Origin: Planosporangium flavigriseum
GTDB taxonomy: Bacteria; Actinomycetota; Actinomycetes; Mycobacteriales; Micromonosporaceae
Reading direction: 5' to 3'
DNA: 64,000 nucleotides
Assembly: GCF_011947225.1 (NCBI RefSeq)
Contig: NZ_JAATVW010000006.1
Span: forward strand, 186,001-250,000
Shown here: positions 18,347 to 27,636 of the stretch, one piece after another
Layout of the letters: each line of letters opens with the position of its first letter
Numbering within the stretch: the first letter of the stretch is position 1
Made by a program: the position numbers and the translations under genes
Notes under the pieces: model-generated
What the model was told of the DNA's origin: nothing
The model's database searches: none
The model's input: the letters and a program-made list of their open reading frames with translations, nothing else

Positions 18347-19441
18347 CCAGCCGTAGGCCACCGCCCAGCACGGATCTCGCGGATGGACAATGCGAACGTG
18401 CATGGAGACGGCGGCGGTATCCGCGTTCACCGGATGGTGCGGCGGGGATGGTTGGGCGGCGCGGTCGCGATCGTCGGCCTCGTCGGCGTCACCGCCGCGC
18501 TGCTTCCGATGCGCGGTGGCCTGTCCCTGGCCGGCGTGACCATGCTCTACCTGGTTCCGGTCGTGGCGGCCGCGGTTGCCGGCGGCGTGTGGCCGGCGTT
18601 GGTGACCGCAGTCGCCGCCGATCTGCTGCTCAACTTCTGCTTCGTCCCGCCGTACCGCACCCTCGCGGTGGAGAGCCCCGGCAACGTCATCGTCCTGGTC
18701 GTGTACGTGCTCGTCGCGGCCACCGTCGCGCTCGCCGTCGATGTGGCCGCCCGGGCCAGGCAACTGGCCGAGGTCGACCGGCTGCGCTCAGCGCTACTCG
18801 ACGCGGTCGGCCACGACCTGCGCACACCCTTGGCCGGTATCAAGGCCGCGGTGTCCAGCCTGCGGCAACCGGACGTGACCTGGGCCCCCGACGACCAGGC
18901 CCAGCTGTTGGCCACCGTCGAGGAGTCCACCAACCACCTCGTCGACCTCGTGGAGAATCTGCTGTCGCTGAGCCGGCTGCGGGCCGGGGTGCTGTCGGCC
19001 GATCCGCGGCCGGTGGCCCTCGACGCCGTCGTGGCCGAGGCGGTGCTGCATGTCCCCGGGCACGACCAGGTCGAGGTGGACGTACCGGATGACCTGCCGT
19101 TGGCGGTGGCAGATCCCGGGCTGCTGCAACGCGTCGTGGCCAACCTGCTGGCCAACGCCGTCACCGCGAGCCCCGGAGGTACCCCGATTCAACTGCGCGG
19201 CCGCGCCGCGGACCACCAGCTCCGGCTGGAGGTGATCGACCACGGCCCCGGCCTGCCGGCACCCGACCGCGAGCGGGTCTTCACCCCGTTCCAGCGCCTG
19301 GACGACAGCTCCAGCATGGGGCTCGGGCTCGGGCTGGCCATCGCCCGGGGCTTCACCGAGGCGATGCACGGCACCCTGACCCCGTCCGACACCCCGGGCG
19401 GTGGCCTCACGATGACCGTCACCCTCCCGGAGGCGCGATGA
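18311..19441 (+). CDS. Short DUF4118 sensor histidine kinase with a response-regulator-like leader
   Basis: A membrane kinase of up to 376 residues, with four hydrophobic segments (about residues 47-145, DUF4118 type as in KdpD), H-box AVGHDLRTPLAG (His168), N-box LQRVVANLLANAV and G-boxes VIDHGPGL and MGLGLGLAIARG. It lacks the KdpD N-terminal ATP-binding and universal-stress domains. From the GTG at 18311 the protein opens with SRILVVDDVP, which is the first strand of a response regulator, then shifts to unrelated sequence. So the true kinase may start at ATG 18383. It ends overlapping kdpE (ATGA). It probably feeds the same regulator as KdpD. Confidence 0.8.
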   Translation: MSRILVVDDVPVPAVGHRPARISRMDNANVHGDGGGIRVHRMVRRGWLGGAVAIVGLVGVTAALLPMRGGLSLAGVTMLYLVPVVAAAVAGGVWPALVTAVAADLLLNFCFVPPYRTLAVESPGNVIVLVVYVLVAATVALAVDVAARARQLAEVDRLRSALLDAVGHDLRTPLAGIKAAVSSLRQPDVTWAPDDQAQLLATVEESTNHLVDLVENLLSLSRLRAGVLSADPRPVALDAVVAEAVLHVPGHDQVEVDVPDDLPLAVADPGLLQRVVANLLANAVTASPGGTPIQLRGRAADHQLRLEVIDHGPGLPAPDRERVFTPFQRLDDSSSMGLGLGLAIARGFTEAMHGTLTPSDTPGGGLTMTVTLPEAR

Positions 19442-20112
19442 CCCGCATCCTGCTCGTCGACGACGACCAGGGCCTGTTACGGGCCCTGCGGGTCAACCTC
19501 AGCGCCCGCGGCTACGAGGTACACACCGCCGCCGACGCCGCCACCGGCCTGGCCACGGCCAGCCGCCAACCACCCGCGCTGGCCATTGTCGATCTCGGGC
19601 TGCCCGACATGGACGGCATCCGGGTCGTGGAGGGTCTCCGGGGCTGGACGACTGTTCCGATCATCGTGCTGTCCGCCCGGCACGCAGAATCCGCGAAGGT
19701 CGCCGCGCTCGACGCCGGCGCCGACGACTACGTCATGAAGCCGTTCGGCATGGACGAACTCCTCGCCCGGGTACGCGCGGCGCTGCGCCGCAGCGCGCCC
19801 GGTATCGAAGCACCCGTGATAACCACCGCCGCGTTCACCATCGACCTGGCGGCCAAACGGGTCATCGGCCCGGCGGGCACGATCCGGCTGACCCCCACCG
19901 AGTGGCACCTGCTCGAGATCATCGCCCGCCACCCGGACAAGCTCGTCACCCAGAAGCAGTTGCTCCGCGAGGTCTGGGGACCGCACTACGAGACCGAGGC
20001 CAACTACCTGCGGGTGCACTTCGCCAACCTGCGCCGCAAGCTCGAGCCCGACCCGGCCCGACCGCGCTACCTCATCACCGAACCCGGTATCGGGTACCGC
20101 TTCACCGCTTGA
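19438..20112 (+). CDS. kdpE: Response regulator KdpE (OmpR family)
   Basis: A 224-residue regulator with a receiver domain (acidic pocket Asp8/Asp9, phospho-acceptor Asp52 in AIVDLGLPDMDG, conserved Lys in DDYVMKPFG) and an OmpR-type winged helix (LTPTEWHLLEIIARHPDKLV, VHFANLRRKLEPDP, LITEPGIGYRF). It should be phosphorylated by the intact KdpD and possibly by the adjacent short kinase, and activate the kdp operon when potassium is limiting (family knowledge). It is the only complete response regulator in the locus, although three sensor genes are present. Confidence 0.93.
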   Translation: MTRILLVDDDQGLLRALRVNLSARGYEVHTAADAATGLATASRQPPALAIVDLGLPDMDGIRVVEGLRGWTTVPIIVLSARHAESAKVAALDAGADDYVMKPFGMDELLARVRAALRRSAPGIEAPVITTAAFTIDLAAKRVIGPAGTIRLTPTEWHLLEIIARHPDKLVTQKQLLREVWGPHYETEANYLRVHFANLRRKLEPDPARPRYLITEPGIGYRFTA

Positions 20113-20119
20113 TCGTGGA

Positions 20120-20136
20120 CCCGCGCGGTGCGCGGG
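20120..20136 (+). terminator. Hairpin after kdpE
   Basis: CCCGCGC-ggt-GCGCGGG, a 7-bp all-GC stem with a 3-nt loop, lies 8 nt past the kdpE stop. There is no T-run. It is the probable end of the Kdp regulatory transcript. Confidence 0.5.
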
Positions 20137-20228
20137 CCGCACGTTGACGCAGGACGTTTCGGCACCGCAGAAATGGTGAGGTCCTGTCTGAACAGCGGAA
20201 AGGCAGTGCGGTCGCCGGGGGGAAGCGC

Positions 20229-22160
20229 GTGTACGACGCCGCAGTAGACGAACTGATCGCACCCCTACCCTTTGCCCGCCGTGAAACCGGGTTGCAGTCC
20301 CCGTTCCCCCCGATCGAGGACTATGGCTTCCTGTCCGACTGCGAGACGACCGCCCTCGTCGCGCCGAGTGGAAACGTCGAGTGGCTGTGCGTACCGCGGA
20401 TCGACTCGCCGAGCGTGTTCGCCGCGATGCTGGACCGGGACGCCGGCGGGTTCCGGTTGGGCCCGGCGGACATCGTGGTGCCGGCCGACCGCCGGTACCT
20501 GCCCGGTACGAGCGTGCTGGAGACGAGCTGGGGTACCCCGACCGGTTGGATCATCGTGCGGGACGTGCTGCTCATGGGGCCGTGGCACCACGAGGAGGAG
20601 CTGTCCCACACCCACCGCCGGGCCCCCACCGACTACGACGCCGACCACGTGCTGCTGCGCACGGTCCGCTGCGTGACCGGCGAGGTGCAGGTGACGCTGG
20701 AGTGCGAGCCGGTGTTCGACTACGGCCGGCGCGGGGCACGGTGGGCGTACACGAACCACGTCTACCACCAGGGCGTCGCCCGCGCCGCCGGGACCGATCT
20801 GGAACTGGCGTTGACCACGGACATGCGCATCGGGTTCGAGGGCGGCCGGGCCACCGCGCGCACGCTGCTCAAGGAGGGCGACACCCGGTTCTGCGCGCTG
20901 ACCTGGACCGAACATCCGCCGCCGTACACGTACGGCGAGGCGCAGGCGCGGCTGACCTGGACCGCGCACCACTGGCAGCACTGGCTGGCCCGCGGCAACT
21001 TCCCCGACCACCGCTTCCGCAACTATCTCGAGCGCAGCGCGCTCACCCTCAAGGGGCTCACCTTCGCGCCCACCGGGGCCCTCGCCGCCGCGGCGACCAC
21101 CTCGCTTCCCGAGACGCCGGGCGGTGAGCGCAACTGGGACTACCGGTACAGCTGGATCCGGGACGCCTCGTGGGCCCTGTGGGGCCTGTACACCCTGGGC
21201 TTCGAATGGGAGGCCAACGACTTCTTCTACTTCATCGCCGACGTGGCAGAGCGGGACCTCGACCTTCAGATCATGTACGGGGTCGGCGGCGAGCGGGACC
21301 TCGACGAGGAGATCCTGGACCACCTGAGTGGCTACGAGGGGGCCCGCCCGGTCCGGATCGGCAACGCCGCGTACCAGCACCGCCAGAACGACGTGTGGGG
21401 CGCGGTGCTCGACGCCGTCTACCTGCACACCAAGTCTCGCGACCGGCTCGACGAGCGGATCTGGCGGATCCTCAAACGGCAGGTGGAGAACGCGATCACG
21501 CACTGGAAGGAGCCCGACCGCGGTATCTGGGAGATCCGGGGCGAGCCCAAGCACTTCACCTCCTCGAAGGTCATGTGCTGGGTGGCGGTCGACCGCGGCG
21601 TACGCCTGGCCCGCATCCGCGGGGATCTCGTGCTCGCCGCGCGCTGGCGGAAGGTCGCGAACGAGATCCACGCGGACATCTGCGCCCACGCCGTCGACGA
21701 ACGCGGCGTCTTCACCGCCCACTACGACACCGACGCCCTGGACGCCTCGGTCCTTCTCATTCCGCTGATGGGGTTCCTGCCCCCGGACGATCCACGGGTG
21801 CGGGCCACCGTCATGGCGGTCGCCGACGAGCTCAGCGTCGACGAGATGGTGCTGCGTTACCAGCCGGGGAAGACCGACGAGGGGTTCGAGGACGTGACCG
21901 AGGAGGGTACGTTCACGATCTGCTCGTTCTGGCTGGTGTCCGCGTTCACCCTGATCGGGGAGCACGTGCGGGCCCGGCGGCTGTGCCAGAAACTGCTGTC
22001 GTTCGCCGGCCCGCTGGGACTGTACGCCGAGGAGATCGACCCGCGAAGCGGCCGCCACCTCGGCAACTTCCCGCAGGCGTTCACCCACCTGGCCCTGATC
22101 AACGCGGTGATCCACGTGATCGACGTCGAGCAGCGCGAAGGTCCCTCGCTGTTTCCCTGA
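20229..22160 (+). CDS. Glycoside hydrolase family 15 protein (trehalase/glucoamylase type)
   Basis: A 643-residue cytoplasmic protein without a signal peptide. It carries the N-terminal beta-sandwich marker IEDYGFLSDCETTALVAPSG and WLCVPRIDSPSVFAAMLD, then an (alpha/alpha)6 catalytic barrel with NWDYRYSWIRDASWALWGLY, IWEIRGEPKHFTSSKVMCW (the WEIR Glu is the probable general acid) and EEGTFTICSFWLV. Actinobacterial proteins of this build include trehalases and glucoamylase-like enzymes, so trehalose or an alpha-glucan is the likely substrate. The GTG at 20229 follows a GGGGGGAAG ribosome-binding site. A role in osmotic balance beside the kdp locus is only suggestive. Confidence 0.9.
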   Translation: MYDAAVDELIAPLPFARRETGLQSPFPPIEDYGFLSDCETTALVAPSGNVEWLCVPRIDSPSVFAAMLDRDAGGFRLGPADIVVPADRRYLPGTSVLETSWGTPTGWIIVRDVLLMGPWHHEEELSHTHRRAPTDYDADHVLLRTVRCVTGEVQVTLECEPVFDYGRRGARWAYTNHVYHQGVARAAGTDLELALTTDMRIGFEGGRATARTLLKEGDTRFCALTWTEHPPPYTYGEAQARLTWTAHHWQHWLARGNFPDHRFRNYLERSALTLKGLTFAPTGALAAAATTSLPETPGGERNWDYRYSWIRDASWALWGLYTLGFEWEANDFFYFIADVAERDLDLQIMYGVGGERDLDEEILDHLSGYEGARPVRIGNAAYQHRQNDVWGAVLDAVYLHTKSRDRLDERIWRILKRQVENAITHWKEPDRGIWEIRGEPKHFTSSKVMCWVAVDRGVRLARIRGDLVLAARWRKVANEIHADICAHAVDERGVFTAHYDTDALDASVLLIPLMGFLPPDDPRVRATVMAVADELSVDEMVLRYQPGKTDEGFEDVTEEGTFTICSFWLVSAFTLIGEHVRARRLCQKLLSFAGPLGLYAEEIDPRSGRHLGNFPQAFTHLALINAVIHVIDVEQREGPSLFP

Positions 22161-22234
22161 CGGTGAACCCGGGGTATCGGGTCCGCGAATCTGGGTAGAC
22201 GCTGCCTAGGTGCGGCATACCCCTGGAGATCGTC

Positions 22235-22858
22235 ATGTCGCTGGCTGCCCGAATTATGCGGAGCATTGGTCTGGATCACAACCCGCTGCGCCGGACCATC
22301 GATCGTGTCGAAGCGTGGATCACCGTCGCGCTCGTCGTCGCGTTCATGGTCGTCGTGCCGGCCACCATCTGGTTGACCGGGCGGGCGGCGTACTCCGCCG
22401 GCGTGCACACCGAACAGGTCGAGCGGGCGCAGCGGTACCGAGCGGAGGCGGTGCTGTTGGCCGATCCCGGCTCCGACACGACCGCCGATAACCCACCCGC
22501 GCACCGCGGGGCCGCGCCCATGCGGAGCGGAACGAGCACCGGGGTGCGTACGTCGGCGCGCTGGACGGGCGCCGACGGTCGGGAGCATCGCGGCAACGTC
22601 CTGGCCGACGAGCGCGCCCGGGCGGGCCAGTGGATGCCGGTGTGGACGGACAGCCGCGGCGACCTGACGGACCCGCCGCAGCAGCGGGTGCAGACCTACA
22701 TCAACGCCGTCGCGGCCGCGATCCTCGCCGGGGTCGGAGCGGTCGGCCTCGCCGGGGTCATCCACGTGCTCGTGCACAGGGCTCTCGACGTACGCCGGAT
22801 GGCCCAGTGGGAGGCCGCGTGGTGGCAGTTCGAGCCGCGCTGGACGGGCCGGTCGTAG
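22235..22858 (+). CDS. Rv1733c-family membrane protein
   Basis: A 207-residue protein with two membrane helices, AWITVALVVAFMVVVPATIW near the N-terminus and AAAILAGVGAVGLAGVIHVL near the C-terminus, flanking an extracytoplasmic segment of about 90 residues (RTSARWTGADGREHRGNVLA, MPVWTDSRGDLT). This is the topology and motif set of the actinobacterial Rv1733c family, whose biochemical role is unknown; the mycobacterial member is induced in dormancy. It is a single gene, converging on the carbon-monoxide-dehydrogenase-like cluster. Confidence 0.82.
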   Translation: MSLAARIMRSIGLDHNPLRRTIDRVEAWITVALVVAFMVVVPATIWLTGRAAYSAGVHTEQVERAQRYRAEAVLLADPGSDTTADNPPAHRGAAPMRSGTSTGVRTSARWTGADGREHRGNVLADERARAGQWMPVWTDSRGDLTDPPQQRVQTYINAVAAAILAGVGAVGLAGVIHVLVHRALDVRRMAQWEAAWWQFEPRWTGRS

Positions 22859-22894
22859 GAGATCGTGCGCCCCGCGCCGTGCGGGTGTCGCGCG

Positions 22895-22974
22895 CAAGAT
22901 CCGCGCAGTTTGGGCAAAACTGCGGCCTCCCGTCGCGGAATAGCAGCAACTTGGCCCAAACTGCGCGGATCTTG
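22895..22974. repeat. Long inverted repeat between convergent genes
   Basis: Two perfect 21-bp arms (22895-22915 and 22954-22974, starting caagatccgcgcag) enclose 38 nt. The left arm can also form its own hairpin, GCAGTTT-gggca-AAACTGC (22905-22923), which competes with the long stem. The element sits between the ends of the Rv1733c-like gene and coxG and may be a bidirectional terminator or a dispersed palindromic element. Confidence 0.85.
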
Positions 22975-22982
22975 TCGATTCG

Positions 22983-23648
22983 TTAACTGCTCAGCCAGCG
23001 GACGATCACCCACGTGAGCGCCCCCAGCGCCACCAGCCCGACGGCGTACCCCGCCATCCGGCGCCCCGCCGCGGTGCTGCCGGTGAGCTTGAGCAGGTCG
23101 ATGGGCTCGGCCGGAACGGGCGCTGGTTGCGCCGCCGGGGCCGGTAGAGTGGCAGCCGCCGGTTCGGCAGTAGCGGCCGGTTCGGCGGCGGCAGGTGGCG
23201 TCCGTTCTTCGGCGAGCGTGCGGGCGAGGCAGTCGGCGAACTGCCCGATGAGCTTCCCGCCGACGTCGGCGATCATGCCCCGGCCGAACTGCGCCGGCCG
23301 CCCGGTCACGGTCAGGTCGGTACCGACGTCGACCCGGGTCGCGTCGCCGTCCGCCGCCAGCACCGCGGTCACCGTCGCGGCCGCGGTACCGGCCGATCTG
23401 GCGTCCTTGCCGCTGGCCTCGATGACGACCCGGCGGCCCGCCTCGTCGCGTTCGGCGAAGCGGCCCTTCCCTTGGTACGTCAGCGAGATCGGGCCGAGCT
23501 TGACCTTGACGGTCCCGGTGAACGTGTCACCGTCCACCCCGGTGAGCGTGGCGCCCGGCATGCACGGCGCGATCCGGGGCAGGTCGAGAAGGACCTCCCA
23601 GGCCTTCTCGACCGGCACCGGAACCGTGAAGCTGTGGTCAAGCCGCAT
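22983..23648 (-). CDS. coxG: CoxG-like SRPBCC protein with C-terminal membrane anchor
   Basis: A 221-residue protein. Residues 1-145 form a CoxG/SRPBCC domain (LDHSFTVPVPVEKAWEVLLD, IAPCMPGATLTGV, VKLGPISLTYQGKG, GMIADVGGKLIGQFADCL). An Ala/Pro-rich linker follows, then a C-terminal helix MAGYAVGLVALGALTWVIVR. In CO dehydrogenase clusters CoxG is thought to tether the enzyme to the membrane, which fits this layout. It is the last gene of the S-L-M-G operon and overlaps the medium-subunit gene by 11 nt. The ATG at 23648 is taken because it begins the conserved domain. Confidence 0.87.
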   Translation of the reverse strand: MRLDHSFTVPVPVEKAWEVLLDLPRIAPCMPGATLTGVDGDTFTGTVKVKLGPISLTYQGKGRFAERDEAGRRVVIEASGKDARSAGTAAATVTAVLAADGDATRVDVGTDLTVTGRPAQFGRGMIADVGGKLIGQFADCLARTLAEERTPPAAAEPAATAEPAAATLPAPAAQPAPVPAEPIDLLKLTGSTAAGRRMAGYAVGLVALGALTWVIVRWLSS

Positions 23649-24498
23649 GAGCCTGCCCCACCGCAGCCATGATCGCCCGCTCCGTGAGCACGCGAGCCAG
23701 GTGGCTGCGGTACTCGGCGGATGCGGACAGATCCCCACTCGGCTGGGTGCCTTCGGCCGCGGCCGCGGCCGCGGCCCGCACCGCCTCGAGCGACGCGTCA
23801 GCCCCGGTGAGTGCTGACTCCACCGCGGTGGCACGGACCGGGGTGCTGCCCATGTTGGTCAGCGCGATCCGCGCCTCGGCGATGGTGCCGTTGTCCCGGC
23901 GTACCGCCGCCGCGACCCCGACGAGGGCCCAGCCCTGGGCCATCCGATTGAACTTCTCGTAATGGGTCGACCAGCCCTCGCGTTTCGGTACCCGTACGGA
24001 CACGAGCACCTCACCGGGCTCCAAGGCCGGCGTGAAGTAGTCGACGAAGAAGTCCGCCGCGGCGATCTCACGCCGGCCGCCCGGACCCGCGACCTCCATC
24101 GACGCGTCCAGGGCGACCACGACGGCGGGCAGATCGCCGGCGGGGTCGGCGTGGGCGAGTGAGCCGCCGAGGGTGCCCCGGTGGCGTACCTGCCGGTCGG
24201 CGACGGTCGCCGTGGCCTGGGCCAGCAGCGGCGCGTACTGGTTGACCAGCGGATCGCCGAGCACCGCGGCGTGGGTGGTCATGGCGCCGATGACCAGATG
24301 GTCGCCATCGGAACGGACCCCGCGCAGGTCGGAGATCCGGTCCAGGTCGACCAGGAGGGTCGGCGCCGCCAGCCGTAGCCGCAGCATCGGGATGAGGCTC
24401 TGGCCGCCGGCGAGGACCTTCGCGTCCTCGTCGCCGAGCGCCTGCACCGCTTCTTCCACTGTGGAGGGACAGCTGTAGTCCACCGCTGCCGGGATCAT
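23638..24498 (-). CDS. Molybdenum hydroxylase medium (FAD) subunit
   Basis: A 286-residue FAD-binding subunit of the xanthine dehydrogenase/CO dehydrogenase family, passing electrons from the iron-sulfur clusters to the acceptor. The two FAD loops are present: AGGQSLIPMLRLRLAAP (about residues 31-47) and TLGGSLAHADPAGDLP (about 110-125), followed by the CO-dehydrogenase-type C-terminal domain (VAAAVRRDNG, IALTNMGSTPVRA). It overlaps the large-subunit gene by 4 nt and the CoxG gene by 11 nt, so translation is coupled. Confidence 0.9.
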   Translation of the reverse strand: MIPAAVDYSCPSTVEEAVQALGDEDAKVLAGGQSLIPMLRLRLAAPTLLVDLDRISDLRGVRSDGDHLVIGAMTTHAAVLGDPLVNQYAPLLAQATATVADRQVRHRGTLGGSLAHADPAGDLPAVVVALDASMEVAGPGGRREIAAADFFVDYFTPALEPGEVLVSVRVPKREGWSTHYEKFNRMAQGWALVGVAAAVRRDNGTIAEARIALTNMGSTPVRATAVESALTGADASLEAVRAAAAAAAEGTQPSGDLSASAEYRSHLARVLTERAIMAAVGQAHAA

Positions 24499-26855
24499 GC
24501 GACACCTCCGTTGAGAGCCCGCCACACCCGCTCCGGAGTGCAGGGCATCGGAATATCCCGCACCCCGTACGGGCGCAGCGCGTCGACGATCGCGTTGACC
24601 ACCGCCGGGGTGGAGGCGATCGTTCCGGCCTCGCCGACGCCCTTGGTGCCGAGCGGGTGTCCCGGCGCCGGGGTCTCCGTACGGTCGGTCACGATGTCGG
24701 TCAGGTCGGCCGCGCTGGGCAGCGTGTAGTCGACGAACGTGCCCGACAGCAGGTTGCCGTCGTCGTCGTAGACGGCCTCCTCGAACAGGGCCTGGGCGAC
24801 GCCCTGAGCCACGCCGCCGTGCACCTGGCCCTCCACGATCAGCGGGTTGATGACCCGGCCCACGTCGTCGACGGCCACGTACCTGCGTATCGACACCCGC
24901 CCGGTCTGCGTGTCGATCTCGACCGCGCACAGGTGGGTGCCGTGCGGGTACGAGAAGTTGTCCGGGTCGTAGACCGCGTCGGCGTCGAGGTTCGGCTCGA
25001 TCCCGTCGGGCAGGTCGTGCGCGGCGAAGACGGCGAGGGCGCAGTCGGCGAGGCTTTTGCCGCCGTCGGGGTTGCCGCGCACCCGGAACTGGCCACCGGC
25101 GAACTCCAGGTCGGCCGGGTCGCATTCGAGCACGTGCGCGGCGATCGGCTTGGCCTTGTCGATCACCTTCTGGCAGGCGTTGTACAGCGCGATCCCGCCC
25201 ACGGCGAGAGACCGTGAACCGTAGGTGTCCAGGCCCTTGTGCGAGGTACGGGTGTCGCCGTGCAGCACTTCGACGTCATCGAACGCCACCCCCAACTGGT
25301 CGGCGACGATCTGGCTCCACGCCGTCTCGTGGCCCTGCCCGTGCGGGGACGTGCCGGTGATGACCTCGACCTTGCCGGTGGGCAGCATCCGGATGCTCGC
25401 CGTCTCCCAGCCGCCGGCGCCGTAGCGCAGGCTGCCGAGCACGCGGGACGGCGCGAGGCCGCACATCTCCGTGTACGTGGAGACGCCGATGCCGAGCTGT
25501 ACCGGATCGCCGGACTCCCGCCGCGCCGCCTGTTCCCGGCGGAGGTCGTCGTACCCGAGCAGTTCCAGCGCCTTGTCGGTGGCGGCGGAGTAGTCACCCG
25601 AGTCGTAGGTCAGCCCGGCGACCGTGGTGAACGGGAACTCGTCGGCGTTGATCCAGTTGCGCCGCCGTACCTCGATCGGATCGAGGCCGACCTCCACGGC
25701 CAGCTCGTCCATGATCCGTTCGATCGCATACGTGGCCTCGGGCCGGCCGGCGCCCCGGTACGCGTCGGTGAACACGGTGTTGGTGAACACCCCGGTGCAC
25801 TCGAACCGGTACGCCGGGAACTTGTAGATCGCGTTGTACATGAACGCTCCCAGGATCGGCACGCCCGGCGTGACCAGCCCGAGGTAGGCGCCCATGTTGG
25901 CCAGCAGCTTCACCCGCAGGCCGAGGACCGTGCCGTCGCGGCGGGCGGCAAGTTCGACGTCCTGGATCATGTCGCGGCCGTGGTGGGCGGCCATCAGGCT
26001 GTCCGATCGCGACTCGGTGTACTTGACCGGCTTGCCCAGCCGCTTCGCGGCCACGAACGCGATCAGCTCCTCCGGCGTGACCTGCAGCTTCCCGCCGAAC
26101 CCGCCGCCGACGTCCGGGGCGACCACGCGGACCTTGTGCTCCGGGGTTCCGGTCACGACCGACACCAGGAAGCGCAGGATGTGCGGGATCTGGGTGGCGG
26201 ACCAGATTGTGTACTGGTCGCCGGTCGGGTCGACGACGACGCTGCGCGGCTCCATGAACGCCGGGATCAGCCGCTGTTGCCGGTACCGTCGCTTGATGAC
26301 GACCTCGGCGCCGTCGAAGGCGGCGCCGACCGCGCCGCCGCTGCCGGCCTCGGCAGAGTCGAAGATCCAGGTGTACGAGCGGTTGGTGCCCTTGTCCAAG
26401 TGCACCAGATCGGCATCCTCGGTCAGCGCGGCCTCCAGGTCGAGCACCACGGGCAGCGACTCGTAGTCGACGTCGATGGCGGCGAGGGCGTCGAGCGCCG
26501 CCGCCCGCGACCGGGCCACGACGACCGCGACCGGTTCGCCGACGTGGCGTACCTCGTCAACGGCGAGCGGCGGGTGGTCCGGGTGCACCATGTCCTCGGT
26601 CACCGGCCACGCGCACGGCAGGCTGCCCTGGACGTCGGCGACGTCTCGGCCGCTGAACGCCGTGACCACGCCGGGCTCGTTCAACGCCGCGCTCGTGTCG
26701 ACCCGGGTGATCTTCGCATGGGCCACCGGCGAGCGCAGGATCGCCAGGTGCAGCATGCCGGGTAGGACGACGTTCTCGGTCCACATTGTGCGGCCGGTGA
26801 TCAGCCGGGCGTCCTCCTTGCGGCGCCGTGGCGAGCCGACTTCGGTAATGGTCAT
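24495..26855 (-). CDS. Molybdenum hydroxylase large subunit, form II CO-dehydrogenase-like
   Basis: A 786-residue molybdopterin-cytosine-dinucleotide-binding catalytic subunit. Family motifs include [31 protein letters not shown] and [20 protein letters not shown], with the catalytic Glu in GVGEAG. The active-site loop reads [10 protein letters not shown], the form II signature. Form I enzymes, the ones proven to oxidise CO efficiently, have AYXCSFR instead. CO as the true substrate is therefore doubtful, and another aldehyde or heterocycle is possible. Gene order S-L-M also matches form II; form I is usually M-S-L. Confidence 0.9.
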   Translation of the reverse strand: MTITEVGSPRRRKEDARLITGRTMWTENVVLPGMLHLAILRSPVAHAKITRVDTSAALNEPGVVTAFSGRDVADVQGSLPCAWPVTEDMVHPDHPPLAVDEVRHVGEPVAVVVARSRAAALDALAAIDVDYESLPVVLDLEAALTEDADLVHLDKGTNRSYTWIFDSAEAGSGGAVGAAFDGAEVVIKRRYRQQRLIPAFMEPRSVVVDPTGDQYTIWSATQIPHILRFLVSVVTGTPEHKVRVVAPDVGGGFGGKLQVTPEELIAFVAAKRLGKPVKYTESRSDSLMAAHHGRDMIQDVELAARRDGTVLGLRVKLLANMGAYLGLVTPGVPILGAFMYNAIYKFPAYRFECTGVFTNTVFTDAYRGAGRPEATYAIERIMDELAVEVGLDPIEVRRRNWINADEFPFTTVAGLTYDSGDYSAATDKALELLGYDDLRREQAARRESGDPVQLGIGVSTYTEMCGLAPSRVLGSLRYGAGGWETASIRMLPTGKVEVITGTSPHGQGHETAWSQIVADQLGVAFDDVEVLHGDTRTSHKGLDTYGSRSLAVGGIALYNACQKVIDKAKPIAAHVLECDPADLEFAGGQFRVRGNPDGGKSLADCALAVFAAHDLPDGIEPNLDADAVYDPDNFSYPHGTHLCAVEIDTQTGRVSIRRYVAVDDVGRVINPLIVEGQVHGGVAQGVAQALFEEAVYDDDGNLLSGTFVDYTLPSAADLTDIVTDRTETPAPGHPLGTKGVGEAGTIASTPAVVNAIVDALRPYGVRDIPMPCTPERVWRALNGGVA

Positions 26856-26867
26856 CGGTTACCTCCT

Positions 26868-27470
26868 CTAAGGCACCGGGTGGGGGACGGCTTCTTCGGG
26901 TACCCGATCGGGCGGCAGCCCGCCGTCCGGGGTAGCCGCGTCGACGGCCTCGGGAGTGGGCGGCGCCGGCTCCGCGGACTCGCCGCCGGACCGGATGGCG
27001 CTTGCCGCGTCCCGGACGGCCCGCACGATGTTCTGGTAGCCCGTACACCGGCACAGGTTGCCCTCGAGGCCCTCGCGGATCTCGGTGTCGGTGGGGTCGG
27101 GGTTCTCGCTGAGCAGGTCGACCGCTGCCATGATCATGCCGGGCGTGCAGTACCCGCACTGCAGGGCGTGCCGTTCGTGGAAGGACCGCTGTACCGGGTG
27201 GAGCGTGTTGTCCGGGCCGGACAGGCCCTCGATGGTCGTGATGTCCCGGCCGTCGGCCTGGACCGCGAGGACGGTACAGCTCTTCACACCGACCGGCTTG
27301 CCGTCGGGGCCGGACATCAGCACGGTGCAGGCGCCGCAGTTGCTGGTGTCGCAGCCGACGACGGTGCCGACCTTGCCGAGCTGTTCGCGCAGATGATGGA
27401 CGAGAAGGGTACGGGGTTCGACGTCGTCGTCGTAACGAACGCCGTCGACCCTGAGGCTGATCCTGGTCAA
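26868..27470 (-). CDS. Molybdenum hydroxylase small (2Fe-2S) subunit
   Basis: A 200-residue iron-sulfur subunit holding two [2Fe-2S] clusters: the plant-type site [14 protein letters not shown] and the C-terminal sites [10 protein letters not shown] and [12 protein letters not shown]. The last about 45 residues ([20 protein letters not shown]) are a Pro/Ala-rich tail longer than usual. The TTG at 27470 is preferred because it starts the conserved [12 protein letters not shown] and has GGGAGAG upstream; an in-frame start at 27512 would add 14 residues. It is the first gene of the S-L-M-G run. Confidence 0.9.
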   Translation of the reverse strand: MTRISLRVDGVRYDDDVEPRTLLVHHLREQLGKVGTVVGCDTSNCGACTVLMSGPDGKPVGVKSCTVLAVQADGRDITTIEGLSGPDNTLHPVQRSFHERHALQCGYCTPGMIMAAVDLLSENPDPTDTEIREGLEGNLCRCTGYQNIVRAVRDAASAIRSGGESAEPAPPTPEAVDAATPDGGLPPDRVPEEAVPHPVP

Positions 27471-27636
27471 CGGATCTCTCCCGCCGTTCGAGGGGCGTAA
27501 GGGAGCGCGCACGCTTCGGCGCCATCGCCGCGTGCGCGCCCTCCTTTCGCTGCCGGCCTCGGACGTCGAAGGTGATCGTTACGCGCTGGCCTAAGCCAAT
27601 ATCTTCGCGCGGTCCGCCGCAAGACCCATATCGAAA

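Noticed and set aside
22895-22974. Insertion-sequence end or MITE
   Set aside because: No transposase, no target-site duplication and only one copy visible in the window; described as an inverted repeat instead.
24495-26855. Calling the large subunit a true aerobic CO dehydrogenase (coxL form I)
   Set aside because: The active-site loop is AYRGAGR, the form II type, so the CO-oxidising assignment is not supported.
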